Positions 36,476 through 44,485 of a stretch of DNA of 64,000 bases are shown one piece after another. The notes beneath the pieces were generated by a model. That model was not told the origin of the DNA. It searched no databases and saw only the letters and a list, made by a program, of their open reading frames with translations. The DNA comes from Acidiferrum sp963764675. GTDB taxonomy: Bacteria; Acidobacteriota; Terriglobia; Acidiferrales; UBA7541. A program made the position numbers and the translations under genes. The stretch covers positions 558,001 through 622,000 of the forward strand of contig CAVXTQ010000006.1 in NCBI GenBank assembly GCA_963764675.1. The letters run 5' to 3'. The stretch's first letter is position 1; each line of letters opens with the position of its first letter.

Positions 36476-37027
36476 ATGCATTTTCAAAGACGCCAACTGC
36501 TGCGAACTCTGTCATTTGCTTGCGGGTCGAGCTTCATCCTGGGGCGGAACCAACTCGGCAGAGCCGCGCAGACAGCCACACAGCCTAAGGTCTCCCCTCC
36601 CTCCGCGGGGGCCGCTGCTGGGCATGGGCTCGCTGGAGGGACGGAAACCGAAAAAGTGACGGGAATCGGAGGATTCTTCTTCCGAGCCAAAGATCCGAAA
36701 GCGCTGGGGCTTTGGTACCAGCAACACCTGGGAGTCTCGCTCATACCAACGAGCTACGGGGAATCCCCTTGGCAGCAGGAGGCCGGACCCACCGCTTTCG
36801 CTCCATTCAAGGAGACGAGCGACTATTTCGGGGATACCCAGAAGGTCTGGATGCTAAACTTTCGAGTCCGGGATCTCGACAAAATGGCGGCCCAGCTACA
36901 AGCCTCTGGAATCGAGGTCAAGATGGATCCGCAGTCTTACCCTAACGGCCGGTTCGCCCGCGTGCATGACCCGGAGGGAAATCCGATCGAATTGTGGCAG
37001 CCTAAAGTTCCAGACACCAAAAGCTAA
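36476..37027 (+). CDS. Tat-exported VOC/glyoxalase-fold protein
   Basis: A 183-residue protein. The N-terminus QRRQLLRTLSFACGSSFILG resembles a twin-arginine signal (RRxLL), followed by a Ala/Pro-rich linker. A single vicinal-oxygen-chelate domain (about 60-178) reads VTGIGGFFFRAKDPKALGLWY and ends in the characteristic HDPEGNPIELWQP with the metal-ligand Glu. It may be a metal-dependent lyase, dioxygenase or resistance-type binding protein in the periplasm. A strong AAGGAGG lies upstream of ATG 36476. It lies beside the IS element within a 12-bp inverted repeat. Confidence 0.8.
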   Translation: MHFQRRQLLRTLSFACGSSFILGRNQLGRAAQTATQPKVSPPSAGAAAGHGLAGGTETEKVTGIGGFFFRAKDPKALGLWYQQHLGVSLIPTSYGESPWQQEAGPTAFAPFKETSDYFGDTQKVWMLNFRVRDLDKMAAQLQASGIEVKMDPQSYPNGRFARVHDPEGNPIELWQPKVPDTKS

Positions 37028-37087
37028 GTTGCAAAGAAGTTCAGGACTGTTTCTGGATTTCTCCTGGGTTATGGGGTAACCGGAAAC

Positions 37088-37099
37088 TGACCCACTACC
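37088..37099 (-). repeat. 12-bp inverted repeat, right arm
   Basis: TGACCCACTACC, the reverse complement of 34936-34947. A related CAGGTAGTGAGGGGTCA occurs at 40234-40250. Confidence 0.45.
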
Positions 37100-37114
37100 G
37101 CCGCTCGCCTCCAT

Positions 37115-37143
37115 TTGGCAATCCTTGACACTTTGCGTACAAT
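37115..37143 (+). promoter_or_regulatory. σ70-type promoter of rpmE
   Basis: TTGGCA and TACAAT are separated by exactly 17 bases, about 90 bases before the rpmE ATG. This is the best housekeeping-type promoter match seen in the window. Confidence 0.65.
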
Positions 37144-37233
37144 AGAGAATTGTCTCGCGACCTAGCGACGCGGCTATAGCACCCCAACCCATCGGGATCG
37201 CCGTGCAGACCGGACGCGACAGACTGGAGCCCC

Positions 37234-37482
37234 ATGAAACCCGGTATTCACCCCGACTATCACGAAGTGACCGTTCACTGCGCCTGCGGCAACACTTTTC
37301 CCACGCGCTCGACCATGAAGGGTCAAATGTTGCGCGTCGAAATCTGCTCGAATTGCCACCCATTCTTCACCGGCAAGCAAAAACTGATCGACACTGCCGG
37401 CCGCGTGGAACGCTTCACCAAGAAGTACGCCGACGCCGCCGCAAAAGTGGAAGCCGCCAAGACTGGCGCCGCCAAGAAGTAG
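37234..37482 (+). CDS. rpmE: 50S ribosomal protein L31
   Basis: An 82-residue L31 of the zinc-binding (C+) type: CAC near residue 16-18 and CSNC near 37-40 supply the four cysteines. MKPGIHPDYHEVTVHC and CHPFFTGKQKLIDTAGRV are diagnostic. It binds the large ribosomal subunit. The last 12 residues form an Ala/Lys-rich extension. A good promoter precedes it. Confidence 0.96.
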   Translation: MKPGIHPDYHEVTVHCACGNTFPTRSTMKGQMLRVEICSNCHPFFTGKQKLIDTAGRVERFTKKYADAAAKVEAAKTGAAKK

Positions 37483-37522
37483 CCGGCGGCTCAATCTCTC
37501 GGCCTGCTCGATAGGCAATAGC

Positions 37523-37567
37523 TGTCATTCTGAGGGCATCCGACGAGGATGCCGAAGAATCTCAGCG
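37523..37567. repeat. Interspersed repeat family B, copy 2
   Basis: TGTCATTCTGAGG, stem GGCATCC-gacga-GGATGCC, then GAAGAATCTCAGCG. Related copies are at 33236-33306 and 60588-60634. Confidence 0.75.
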
Positions 37568-37739
37568 TCAACGCCGCCACCGAAATCCCCAGGGCTCGGC
37601 CATTCAAGCCATCCAAATCGACACCGCATCTTGACCGCCTCTCTGTGGTCTCTGTGCTCCGAACTCCGTGCCCTCTGTGTTAATTCTTTCTTTCCCCGCC
37701 CGTGTACAATACTCTCCCATCGTGGCTTCTCAATCCCGC

Positions 37740-39338
37740 ATGTTCGAAACGCCGCGCCCCGGCGAACTCGTCGAAACCGCGCCGCCTCGCGTGACCCTCC
37801 GCAACGCCTTCGCCCACACCTACGATTCCGCCATCGCCGCCGCCCGCACCTGCTACGCCCCGCGGCTGATCGGCCACGAAGAGATCACCGACAAGCAGCG
37901 CCTCAACATCGGCGCCGCTACGTTCTACAGTGGCCATCACACCGTTTACCAGCACGCGCATTTCGAGTTCGGCCTCGAAAACATCAGCCGGCAATTCGTG
38001 TGGTCCTTCCTCCACGCGCACCCTTTCTACAATTCCGAGCAGCAAAGCCAGCGCTACGTCCGCTTAGACAAGGCACAAGCCTACATCCCACCGGCGTCTC
38101 TCTTCTTCGACGAAGCCAGCCGCGCGATCTACGAGCAAGCCGTCGCTCGCGCCTGGAATTACTATCGCGAGCTGTCCGCGTTGCTGGTTGGCGACGCCCG
38201 CGCGATTCTGAGCGACATCTGGCACATCGGCCCGATGTCTCACCCAAAGCGCCTGCAGAAAATCGAGCGCTCCGCGGAAAAGCGCGCCATCGAGATCGCT
38301 CGCTACGTCTTGCCGCTTGCCGCATTCACCGCCATGGTGCACACCATTTCCGGCATTGTGCTCCATCGCCTGTGGCGCATGAGCGCCGCCTCGGACACGC
38401 CCAGCGAAGCCCGCGCCGTGATCGGCGAAATGGTTTCCTTGGTGCGCAGCGTCGATCCGCAATTCTTCGATCGCTTCGGCACTCAGCCACTGGAAGAAAT
38501 GCCGGAATGGGCCGGCGATCATCTGGCCGCGGCTTCTACAAATGGATCATCCGCGGCGCATCCCGCTGAAGCCTTCGCCCGTGAATTCGACGCCAAGCTC
38601 GCCGGCAAGACGTCTAAGCTGATCGACTACTCTCCCAACGCTCCGCGCATAGCGGCCGAAGCGTATCGCGCCGTCCTCGGGCAAACCGAAGCGCAATGCA
38701 GCGACGCCGAGGCCATCGATCGCTTGCTCAATCCAGCGCGCAATCTCTATCGCCTGGAAATTCTCGATGTCGGCGTCCACGCACCCACCATGCGCGCGCT
38801 CCAGCACGCCAACTACACCTTCGCCAAGAAAATCAGCCACACCGCTGACAGCCAGGACCAGCGCCATCGCATGGTCCCCGGCTCGCGGCCATTGCTCACC
38901 ATCGCCGACACACGCGAGCCCGACTACATCACGCCCATGCTCCTCGAAAGAAATCCCCGCGCCAAAGAACTCTACGACCGCGCCATGCACGAAGCCTGGA
39001 ACGCCAAGAACCAACTCATCGATCGCGGCGTCCCTGCCGAAATCGCGCTCTACGTTCTACCGAACGCCAAAGCCATTCGACTGGTCGAATCGGGCTCGCT
39101 CCTCCATCTCCTCCACAAATGGACGATGCGCACCTGCTTCAACGCGCAAGAAGAAATCTACAAAGCCTCCATCGACGAAGTCGCGCAGCTCCGCGAAGTA
39201 CACCCGCAGTTCGCGCGCTACGTCGGCCCGCCATGCCACCTCCGCGCCGGCATCACCACGCCGATCTGCACCGAAGGCTCGCACTTCTGCGGTGTAAAAG
39301 TCTGGCTCGACTTCCCCAACATCGACCGCCGTATCTAA
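37740..39338 (+). CDS. thyX: Tandem-domain FAD-dependent thymidylate synthase (ThyX)
   Basis: A 532-residue protein, about twice the usual 220-250 residues, made of two ThyX-like halves. The N-terminal half (1-270) has the NSEQQSQRYVRL segment of a ThyX active site but lacks the RHR arginines before it (LHAHPFY instead). The C-terminal half (about 300-530) has the ThyX motif RHRMVPGSRP at about 375-384 but lacks the SQRY part. Together they could form one or two composite active sites. It methylates dUMP using methylene-tetrahydrofolate and FAD. The start is ATG 37740 (GTG 37722 is in frame). No thyA is in the window. Confidence 0.9.
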   Translation: MFETPRPGELVETAPPRVTLRNAFAHTYDSAIAAARTCYAPRLIGHEEITDKQRLNIGAATFYSGHHTVYQHAHFEFGLENISRQFVWSFLHAHPFYNSEQQSQRYVRLDKAQAYIPPASLFFDEASRAIYEQAVARAWNYYRELSALLVGDARAILSDIWHIGPMSHPKRLQKIERSAEKRAIEIARYVLPLAAFTAMVHTISGIVLHRLWRMSAASDTPSEARAVIGEMVSLVRSVDPQFFDRFGTQPLEEMPEWAGDHLAAASTNGSSAAHPAEAFAREFDAKLAGKTSKLIDYSPNAPRIAAEAYRAVLGQTEAQCSDAEAIDRLLNPARNLYRLEILDVGVHAPTMRALQHANYTFAKKISHTADSQDQRHRMVPGSRPLLTIADTREPDYITPMLLERNPRAKELYDRAMHEAWNAKNQLIDRGVPAEIALYVLPNAKAIRLVESGSLLHLLHKWTMRTCFNAQEEIYKASIDEVAQLREVHPQFARYVGPPCHLRAGITTPICTEGSHFCGVKVWLDFPNIDRRI

Positions 39339-39439
39339 CCCCTGGAAACGCCTGCAAGCGCCTGGCCGTCTAACGACTTAGCAGCACTCGCATTGGTATA
39401 GAATCAGCAACGGGGTCTCCGCCCCGGCGGAGGCCATTC

Positions 39440-40105
39440 ATGCTCTCTTCGCGATTCCGTCAATCCCTCTCGTTCTTCGCCGTCGCACTGCTTCTCGCGC
39501 CATCTACTTTCGCTATGAACTCTCCACTTTCGGAAGAGTCCGTCCGCGAGGCTTACTTTCTCGGCCAGCGCCGCGATGAATCGATGGCTCTCTACCTCGC
39601 GAAGTACAAGAAGGTTCTCCGGGCGCCAGAAACGGGTCCGTACATTTCATCCGTGGAGTTTCTGACTCCCTTCGCCCGCCTGATTCTCCTCTCCAGCCAG
39701 CGAGTCAATTACAGTGCGCAACAAGCGGAGCAAGAGCACCACAGCGACGATGAGACGGTTGCCATCGCCATCGAAATTCTGCTGACGGATTCCTACGGAC
39801 CCTTTTCCGTCGAGCCGACCGGTTCCCGCTCCGGCTCTCCAACGGGTTACAGGCTGCGCCCCGCAAACTTCTGGAAGGATTTCGCTGTGCAGGTTTTGGT
39901 GGACGACAAACAGCTGGAGCCAACGGACTTCAATGGCGAGCCCAACTATCGCTGCGACGAGGATGGCGGCTGCGTACTTACCGGCGCCACGCTTCGCCTC
40001 GAACTGCCCGCGAAGCTCTTTACCTCGGACTCGGCCACCATCCTAATCAACCCGCCCGAGGGCTCCGAAGTCGCCGTCGATTTCGACCTCACCAGGCTCC
40101 GCTGA
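39440..40105 (+). CDS. Secreted protein of unknown function
   Basis: A 221-residue protein with a clear signal peptide (MLSSRFRQSLSFFAVALLLAPSTFA). The mature part has mixed sequence with a single CDEDGGC pair of cysteines near residue 173. I recognise no family. A possible -10 (TATAGAAT near 39396) and a GC-rich CTCCGCC...GGCGGAG hairpin are upstream. Confidence 0.65.
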   Translation: MLSSRFRQSLSFFAVALLLAPSTFAMNSPLSEESVREAYFLGQRRDESMALYLAKYKKVLRAPETGPYISSVEFLTPFARLILLSSQRVNYSAQQAEQEHHSDDETVAIAIEILLTDSYGPFSVEPTGSRSGSPTGYRLRPANFWKDFAVQVLVDDKQLEPTDFNGEPNYRCDEDGGCVLTGATLRLELPAKLFTSDSATILINPPEGSEVAVDFDLTRLR

Positions 40106-40420
40106 TCCAGGTCCTTCCGCCTACCGCAAAAAGTCATATTGACTCGTTTTTCTGACAAATCCGCAGATTAGCTAGCGGAGCGCCATTTTCCTTGTAAGCG
40201 ATGCATAATGAACATGTTAGGCATTTAAGTGCGCAGGTAGTGAGGGGTCAAAGTGCTTGAGCGGCTCAAGCATAAAGGCGAAGTGCCATCTCATCTAAAG
40301 AGCCCTCTGAAGGGGGCGGCGACAGCCGTTCAGCAGGACGGGACGCTGGGCTGAGGCCCAGCGCCTAAAAGGGCGAGATGTTGGTGGCGTGCTCCGGAGA
40401 CTGCCGACGGTCGATGGCCT
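40106..40420. other. Gene-free stretch with hairpins between convergent genes
   Basis: No gene is seen in these 315 bases. It contains CAGGTAGTGAGGGGTCA (40234-40250), a TGCTTGAGC/GCTCAAGCA hairpin (about 40253-40270) and a CGCTGGGC-tgag-GCCCAGCG stem at 40344-40363 followed by CCTAAAA. The last could terminate the neighbouring gene but looks like another interspersed palindrome. Confidence 0.5.
40344..40363. repeat. GC-rich palindromic element
   Basis: An 8-bp perfect stem CGCTGGGC/GCCCAGCG with loop TGAG, flanked by GGGA and CCTAAAAGG. It lies in the gene-free stretch at the 3' side of the Rieske oxygenase gene. Confidence 0.55.
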
Positions 40421-41539
40421 CTAGGACCGCCAGCGCAGCGTCACCGGGCCGGTCATGGGGTGCGCCATCTCCGCCCCGGTTTGCCGCGACTCCAGCAGGT
40501 TCGCCTTCAGCGCGAAGTACCATTTCGCCGGACGGTCGGCATCGTCGATCAGCATCAGGTGGGGATTGTGCTTCAGTCCTTCGGACTGCTGGATCATCGT
40601 CTCCTGATCCTGCCGGAGGAACGTTTTCCCAAACATCCGGAAGATGGATACCGGCAAAAAGAAAAGATTCCAGGCGGCCACGAAATCGATCCGGCACAGA
40701 TCGCGCCGCACCGGCGTCACCGTCGTCTGGCTGGCGAACCACAGTTTGCCGCTGCGTATCTCTTCGGTTCGCCGGTTCGGCAAAATGAAATCGATCGTCG
40801 TCGTCACCGGCTCGCCGGTTCTCCTTTTCAACAACTGGTACGGCAAGCTGTTCGAGCTCGGCGAGTGCGGGCTCATCCGGAACCCATTCGGAATCGGCTC
40901 AAACTGCTTCTGCTTTTCGTGAATGCTGCCGCGGCTTCGCCAGAACCATGACTGATGCACAAACGGGCCATGCGCCGGGTCCATCAGACCGATAATCCCG
41001 TGATCGACGTGCGCGGGCAGATCGCAAGTAAGATGCGTGATCTTGTACTTCGAGCTGAAGGTTGCCAGCTTCGGCAGCGTGGGCACGGTTTCCGAAACGC
41101 GCGATCCCGGTGCTTGCATATAAACCCAAACGTAGCCGTCGCGCTCTTCGCAAGGATAGTGGCCCGCAAAAATGCGATCGATTTTCAACTTGTCCTGGCT
41201 CGTCAGCGACGGAATCTCCACGCACTGTCCGCTGCAAGCCTCGAACCGCCAGCCGTGGTAGCTGCATTCCAGCGTCTTGCCGTCAAAGCGGCCGTAGGAA
41301 AGGGGAATCCCCCGGTGCGGACACGAATCGCGCATCGCGAACGCTTTGCCGTCCGCGGTGCGCCCCAGCACCAGCGGCACTTCCAGCAACATCGCCGTCG
41401 CCAGCCGGCTGCCCACGATCTCCGTGCTGCGCAGCGCCGGATACCAGAAGTCCCACAGGAAGCCGAGCTCCGCCTCGCGTTCCGGCTCACTGGCCGCCGC
41501 GTTGCTGGCTTGCAGAATTGTGCGTACCGCTTCACTCAT
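40421..41539 (-). CDS. Rieske-type aromatic ring-hydroxylating oxygenase, alpha subunit-like
   Basis: A 372-residue protein. The N-terminal Rieske [2Fe-2S] site is CPHRGIPLSYGRF...CSYHGW (CxH/CxxH) near residues 70-92. The catalytic domain has the mononuclear iron motif HVDHGIIGLMDPAHGPFVH (two His and an Asp nearby). It should hydroxylate or demethylate an aromatic or cyclic substrate using electrons from a reductase encoded elsewhere. The ATG at 41539 (MSEAVRTIL) gives a reasonable N-terminus. No ferredoxin or reductase gene is adjacent. Confidence 0.88.
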   Translation of the reverse strand: MSEAVRTILQASNAAASEPEREAELGFLWDFWYPALRSTEIVGSRLATAMLLEVPLVLGRTADGKAFAMRDSCPHRGIPLSYGRFDGKTLECSYHGWRFEACSGQCVEIPSLTSQDKLKIDRIFAGHYPCEERDGYVWVYMQAPGSRVSETVPTLPKLATFSSKYKITHLTCDLPAHVDHGIIGLMDPAHGPFVHQSWFWRSRGSIHEKQKQFEPIPNGFRMSPHSPSSNSLPYQLLKRRTGEPVTTTIDFILPNRRTEEIRSGKLWFASQTTVTPVRRDLCRIDFVAAWNLFFLPVSIFRMFGKTFLRQDQETMIQQSEGLKHNPHLMLIDDADRPAKWYFALKANLLESRQTGAEMAHPMTGPVTLRWRS

Positions 41540-41689
41540 CGTCGTAGCCGCATCGTAGTATAGTGCGGTGCGCGGTAGCAATCGAACGCCACGTCAGGTT
41601 TCACGCAACCGAATTCGTGAGGCATTGATTGTCTTGGGAGCTATGATCAGACCTGCTGGCAAGCATAGTTCGCGAGTAGGGGGAGCACT

Positions 41690-42019
41690 ATGAGACTCTG
41701 TACAACGCTCTGCTGCGGCCTCTTGATAGCTACTTTGGCGATTGGACAGGGCGAACGACCGAAACGAGTGCCTGTCCCTGACTCGGCGACTGCCGTAAAA
41801 ATAGCAGAGGCGGCTCTGCTTCCTGTGTACGGTAAGAAGAAGATCGATTCAGAAGGGCCGTTCACAGCCCAATTGAAGAACGACGTGTGGACCGTATCCG
41901 GCACATTACACTGCAGCGATGGAAAAGGCGGGAGTACGACCCGATGTGTCGGCGGGGTCGCCGTAGTGCAGATTTCCAAAGTTGATGGGCGTATTCTGTC
42001 GATGGCGCATTACAAATAG
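41690..42019 (+). CDS. Small secreted protein, NTF2-fold-immunity-like
   Basis: A 109-residue protein with a signal peptide (MRLCTTLCCGLLIATLAIGQG). The mature part (AVKIAEAALLPVYGKKKIDSEGPF ... WTVSGTL ... GGVAVVQISKVDGRIL) resembles the NTF2-fold immunity protein pattern (helix, then sheet ending in KxDGxI). The resemblance is by eye only and no toxin gene lies nearby. AGGGGGAG precedes the ATG. Confidence 0.6.
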   Translation: MRLCTTLCCGLLIATLAIGQGERPKRVPVPDSATAVKIAEAALLPVYGKKKIDSEGPFTAQLKNDVWTVSGTLHCSDGKGGSTTRCVGGVAVVQISKVDGRILSMAHYK

Positions 42020-42202
42020 TCACTCAAACGCATCCAATTGCACGTTTTCCTATGAAAGGGTATTCTTAGTTCAGAGCATATCGATGTACGCCGCCTTCTA
42101 TTAGCTGATCCACGCTCCGCTCGCACCAACGGCGAGCGCCTCTTGCTTTTCACCAACCACGAGTCGCAAGTCACGAATCACGCGTTTCTTTGAGGTTCTG
42201 CA

Positions 42203-43288
42203 ATGGCCACGTTAACGGAAAAATTGGACCAGCTTGGCACTCGCTACGACGAGCTGACCCAGCAGCTCTCGACTGCCGAAGTCGCCTCGGACTCCTCGCG
42301 CTTTCAGAAAGTAGCGAAGCAGCATGCGGAGCTCGAGCAAATCGTCGAAAAGCACCGCGAGTACAAACAGATCGAGAAAGACCTCGCCGGAGCGCACCAG
42401 ATGTACATCGAGGCCGAAGACGCCGAGATGAAGCAAATGGCGCATGACGAAGAAAAACAGCTCAGCGCGCGCAAGGAAATCGCCGAGCGCGAGCTCAAGC
42501 TACTTCTCCTGCCCAAGGATCCGAACGACGACAAGAGCGTCATCGTCGAGATTCGCGCCGGCACTGGCGGTGACGAAGCCGCGCTCTTCGCCGGCGAACT
42601 CTTCCGCATGTATTCCCGCTACGCGGAAACGCAGGGCTGGAAAGTGGAAGTGCTCGAGAGTTCTCCATCTTCGCTTGGCGGACTGAAAGAAATCGTCGCG
42701 GCAATCAACGGAAACAAGGTTTACTCGAAGCTAAAATACGAAAGCGGCGTGCATCGCGTCCAGCGCGTTCCCGCCACCGAACAGCAAGGGCGTATTCACA
42801 CCTCCGCGGCCACCGTCGCCGTGCTTCCGGAAGCGGATGACATCGATATCAAGATCGAAGCCAAGGACTTGCGCATCGACACGTTCTGCTCCTCGGGTCC
42901 CGGCGGCCAATCCGTGAACACCACGTACTCCGCAGTGCGCATCACGCACATCCCCAGCGGTCTCGTGGTGTCTCAGCAGGATGAAAAATCACAGATCAAG
43001 AACCGCGCCAAGGCGATGCGTGTTCTCCGAGCGCGCCTCTATGAACAGGAGCTCGAGAAGCAACAGGCGGCGATCGGCGCAGAGCGCCGCGGCCAAATCA
43101 AAACCGGCGACCGCTCTGAAAAAATTCGCACTTACAACTTCCCGCAAAACCGCGTCACCGATCACCGTATCGGCCTTACGCTTCACCAGTTGACGGACGT
43201 CATGGACGGTAAACTCGCCCTGCTCGTCGAAGGCTTGGTGTCGCACTACGAATCCGAACGTCTCCAGCAAGAACTTGCGGAAGCGTAA
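42203..43288 (+). CDS. prfA: Peptide chain release factor 1
   Basis: A 361-residue class I release factor of normal length. It has the UAG/UAA-reading PxT motif in HRVQRVPATEQQGR and the peptidyl-hydrolysis GGQ motif in SSGPGGQSVNTT. RF1 rather than RF2 is indicated by PxT instead of SPF. It starts at ATG 42203. prmC, whose product methylates the GGQ glutamine, follows 12 bases later, so this is the common prfA-prmC operon. Confidence 0.97.
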   Translation: MATLTEKLDQLGTRYDELTQQLSTAEVASDSSRFQKVAKQHAELEQIVEKHREYKQIEKDLAGAHQMYIEAEDAEMKQMAHDEEKQLSARKEIAERELKLLLLPKDPNDDKSVIVEIRAGTGGDEAALFAGELFRMYSRYAETQGWKVEVLESSPSSLGGLKEIVAAINGNKVYSKLKYESGVHRVQRVPATEQQGRIHTSAATVAVLPEADDIDIKIEAKDLRIDTFCSSGPGGQSVNTTYSAVRITHIPSGLVVSQQDEKSQIKNRAKAMRVLRARLYEQELEKQQAAIGAERRGQIKTGDRSEKIRTYNFPQNRVTDHRIGLTLHQLTDVMDGKLALLVEGLVSHYESERLQQELAEA

Positions 43289-43300
43289 GCTCGAGACCTG

Positions 43301-44257
43301 ATGGACGTTCGCACCGCGCTGAAAACTGGCATCGCGCAATTGCGCGACGCGGACGTGGCGTCGTTCACGCTGGCCGCGGAGCTCCTTCTTCTTCACGTGC
43401 TACGCCGCAATCGCACCCGGCTCTACGCTCATCCTGAAGAAAGCATCGCAGCGGCGGACGAGCAGCGATTTTTCGCCCTGCTCGCGCGCCGGGCCGCCGG
43501 CGAACCCACGCAATATCTGACAGGCAAGCAGGAGTTCTGGGGTCTCGAATTTGAAGTCTCGCCCGATGTGCTGATTCCCCGCCCTGAAACCGAGCACGTC
43601 ATCGAAGTCGCGCTCGATCGCCTCGCCCTTCGCGAAATCCACGCCGGTCGCCCGCAAACGACCAAGGGAGAAGGCTTGCTCGTCGCGGACATTGGCACCG
43701 GCTCCGGCTGCATCGCCATAGCTCTAGCAAAAGAGCTTCCCGCCGCAAAAGTTGTCGCAACCGACATTTCCCGAGCCGCGTTGGAAGTCGCTCGTCGCAA
43801 TGCCGCACGCCACGGGGTCGCCAACCGCATCCAATTGCTCGAATCGAATCTACTCGACTCCTGGGCCGTAGGGGCGCAGCATGCTGCGCCCCTACTCGGC
43901 GCGATTGACGCCACGGCCCACTCACCAAGCGCGAGTCCGCGAGCCGCTTTCTTCGACCTAATCGCCAGCAATCCACCCTACATAGGCCGCCGCGAAGCTC
44001 CTTCGCTCGCTCGCGAAGTCCGCGACCACGAACCCGAATCCGCTCTCTTCGGCGGTGAAGAAGGCTACGAACTCTACGCCGGCCTCATCGCGCAAGCCGC
44101 AACGCATCTCAGGCCCGGCGGCATCCTCGTCCTCGAACTCGGCCACGACAGCCTCCCGGCCGTCCAACCGCTCCTCGACGCCGCCAACTGGACCCTTGTC
44201 GGCGTAAGGAACGACCTTGCCGGTATTCCCCGTGTCATCGTCGCAGAACGCACCTAA
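43301..44257 (+). CDS. prmC: Release-factor glutamine methyltransferase with an in-frame repeat insertion
   Basis: A 318-residue protein, longer than the usual 275-290. The AdoMet motif ADIGTGSGCIAIALA is near residue 128 and the catalytic NPPYIG near residue 224. Between motif III and NPPY, where relatives have a short loop, residues about 188-212 are extra, and the coding DNA there is a 28-base perfect palindrome (43868-43895). The frame stays open. It methylates the GGQ Gln of release factors. It is co-transcribed with prfA. Confidence 0.93.
   Translation: MDVRTALKTGIAQLRDADVASFTLAAELLLLHVLRRNRTRLYAHPEESIAAADEQRFFALLARRAAGEPTQYLTGKQEFWGLEFEVSPDVLIPRPETEHVIEVALDRLALREIHAGRPQTTKGEGLLVADIGTGSGCIAIALAKELPAAKVVATDISRAALEVARRNAARHGVANRIQLLESNLLDSWAVGAQHAAPLLGAIDATAHSPSASPRAAFFDLIASNPPYIGRREAPSLAREVRDHEPESALFGGEEGYELYAGLIAQAATHLRPGGILVLELGHDSLPAVQPLLDAANWTLVGVRNDLAGIPRVIVAERT
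43868..43895. repeat. 28-bp perfect palindrome inside prmC
   Basis: GTAGGGGCGCAGCA is followed directly by its reverse complement TGCTGCGCCCCTAC. It encodes the residues VGAQHAAPL in a loop just before the NPPY motif. The palindromic style matches the intergenic repeats in this window. Confidence 0.9.
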
Positions 44258-44285
44258 CGTGATTTCGATGCAAAAGGAGGTCGCA

Positions 44286-44442
44286 CCTGTAGCCGCGGTC
44301 TTCAGACCGCGGGGTTTAGAGCGCACTGCAAGCACATCGTTGCAATGCGCAACATACGCTCGTGCGGCAGAGTTGTGCTTCGAGGTGATGACCACATTCG
44401 TGTGTCATCTAAACCTCGCTCTCTAAAGAGAGCGGCTACAGG
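44286..44442. repeat. 157-bp MITE-like element with terminal inverted repeats
   Basis: CCTGTAGCCGC at 44286-44296 and GCGGCTACAGG at 44432-44442 are perfect 11-bp terminal inverted repeats. Inside each end is a hairpin (CCGCGGTC-ttca-GACCGCGG and CTCTCT-aa-AGAGAG), and further in GGTTTAGA pairs with TCTAAACC. It carries no gene and sits between prmC and dinB. Confidence 0.75.
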
Positions 44443-44485
44443 CTCTGCAATTGGCATGCTCGCGAATCGGGCGTAGGCTAGGCGC

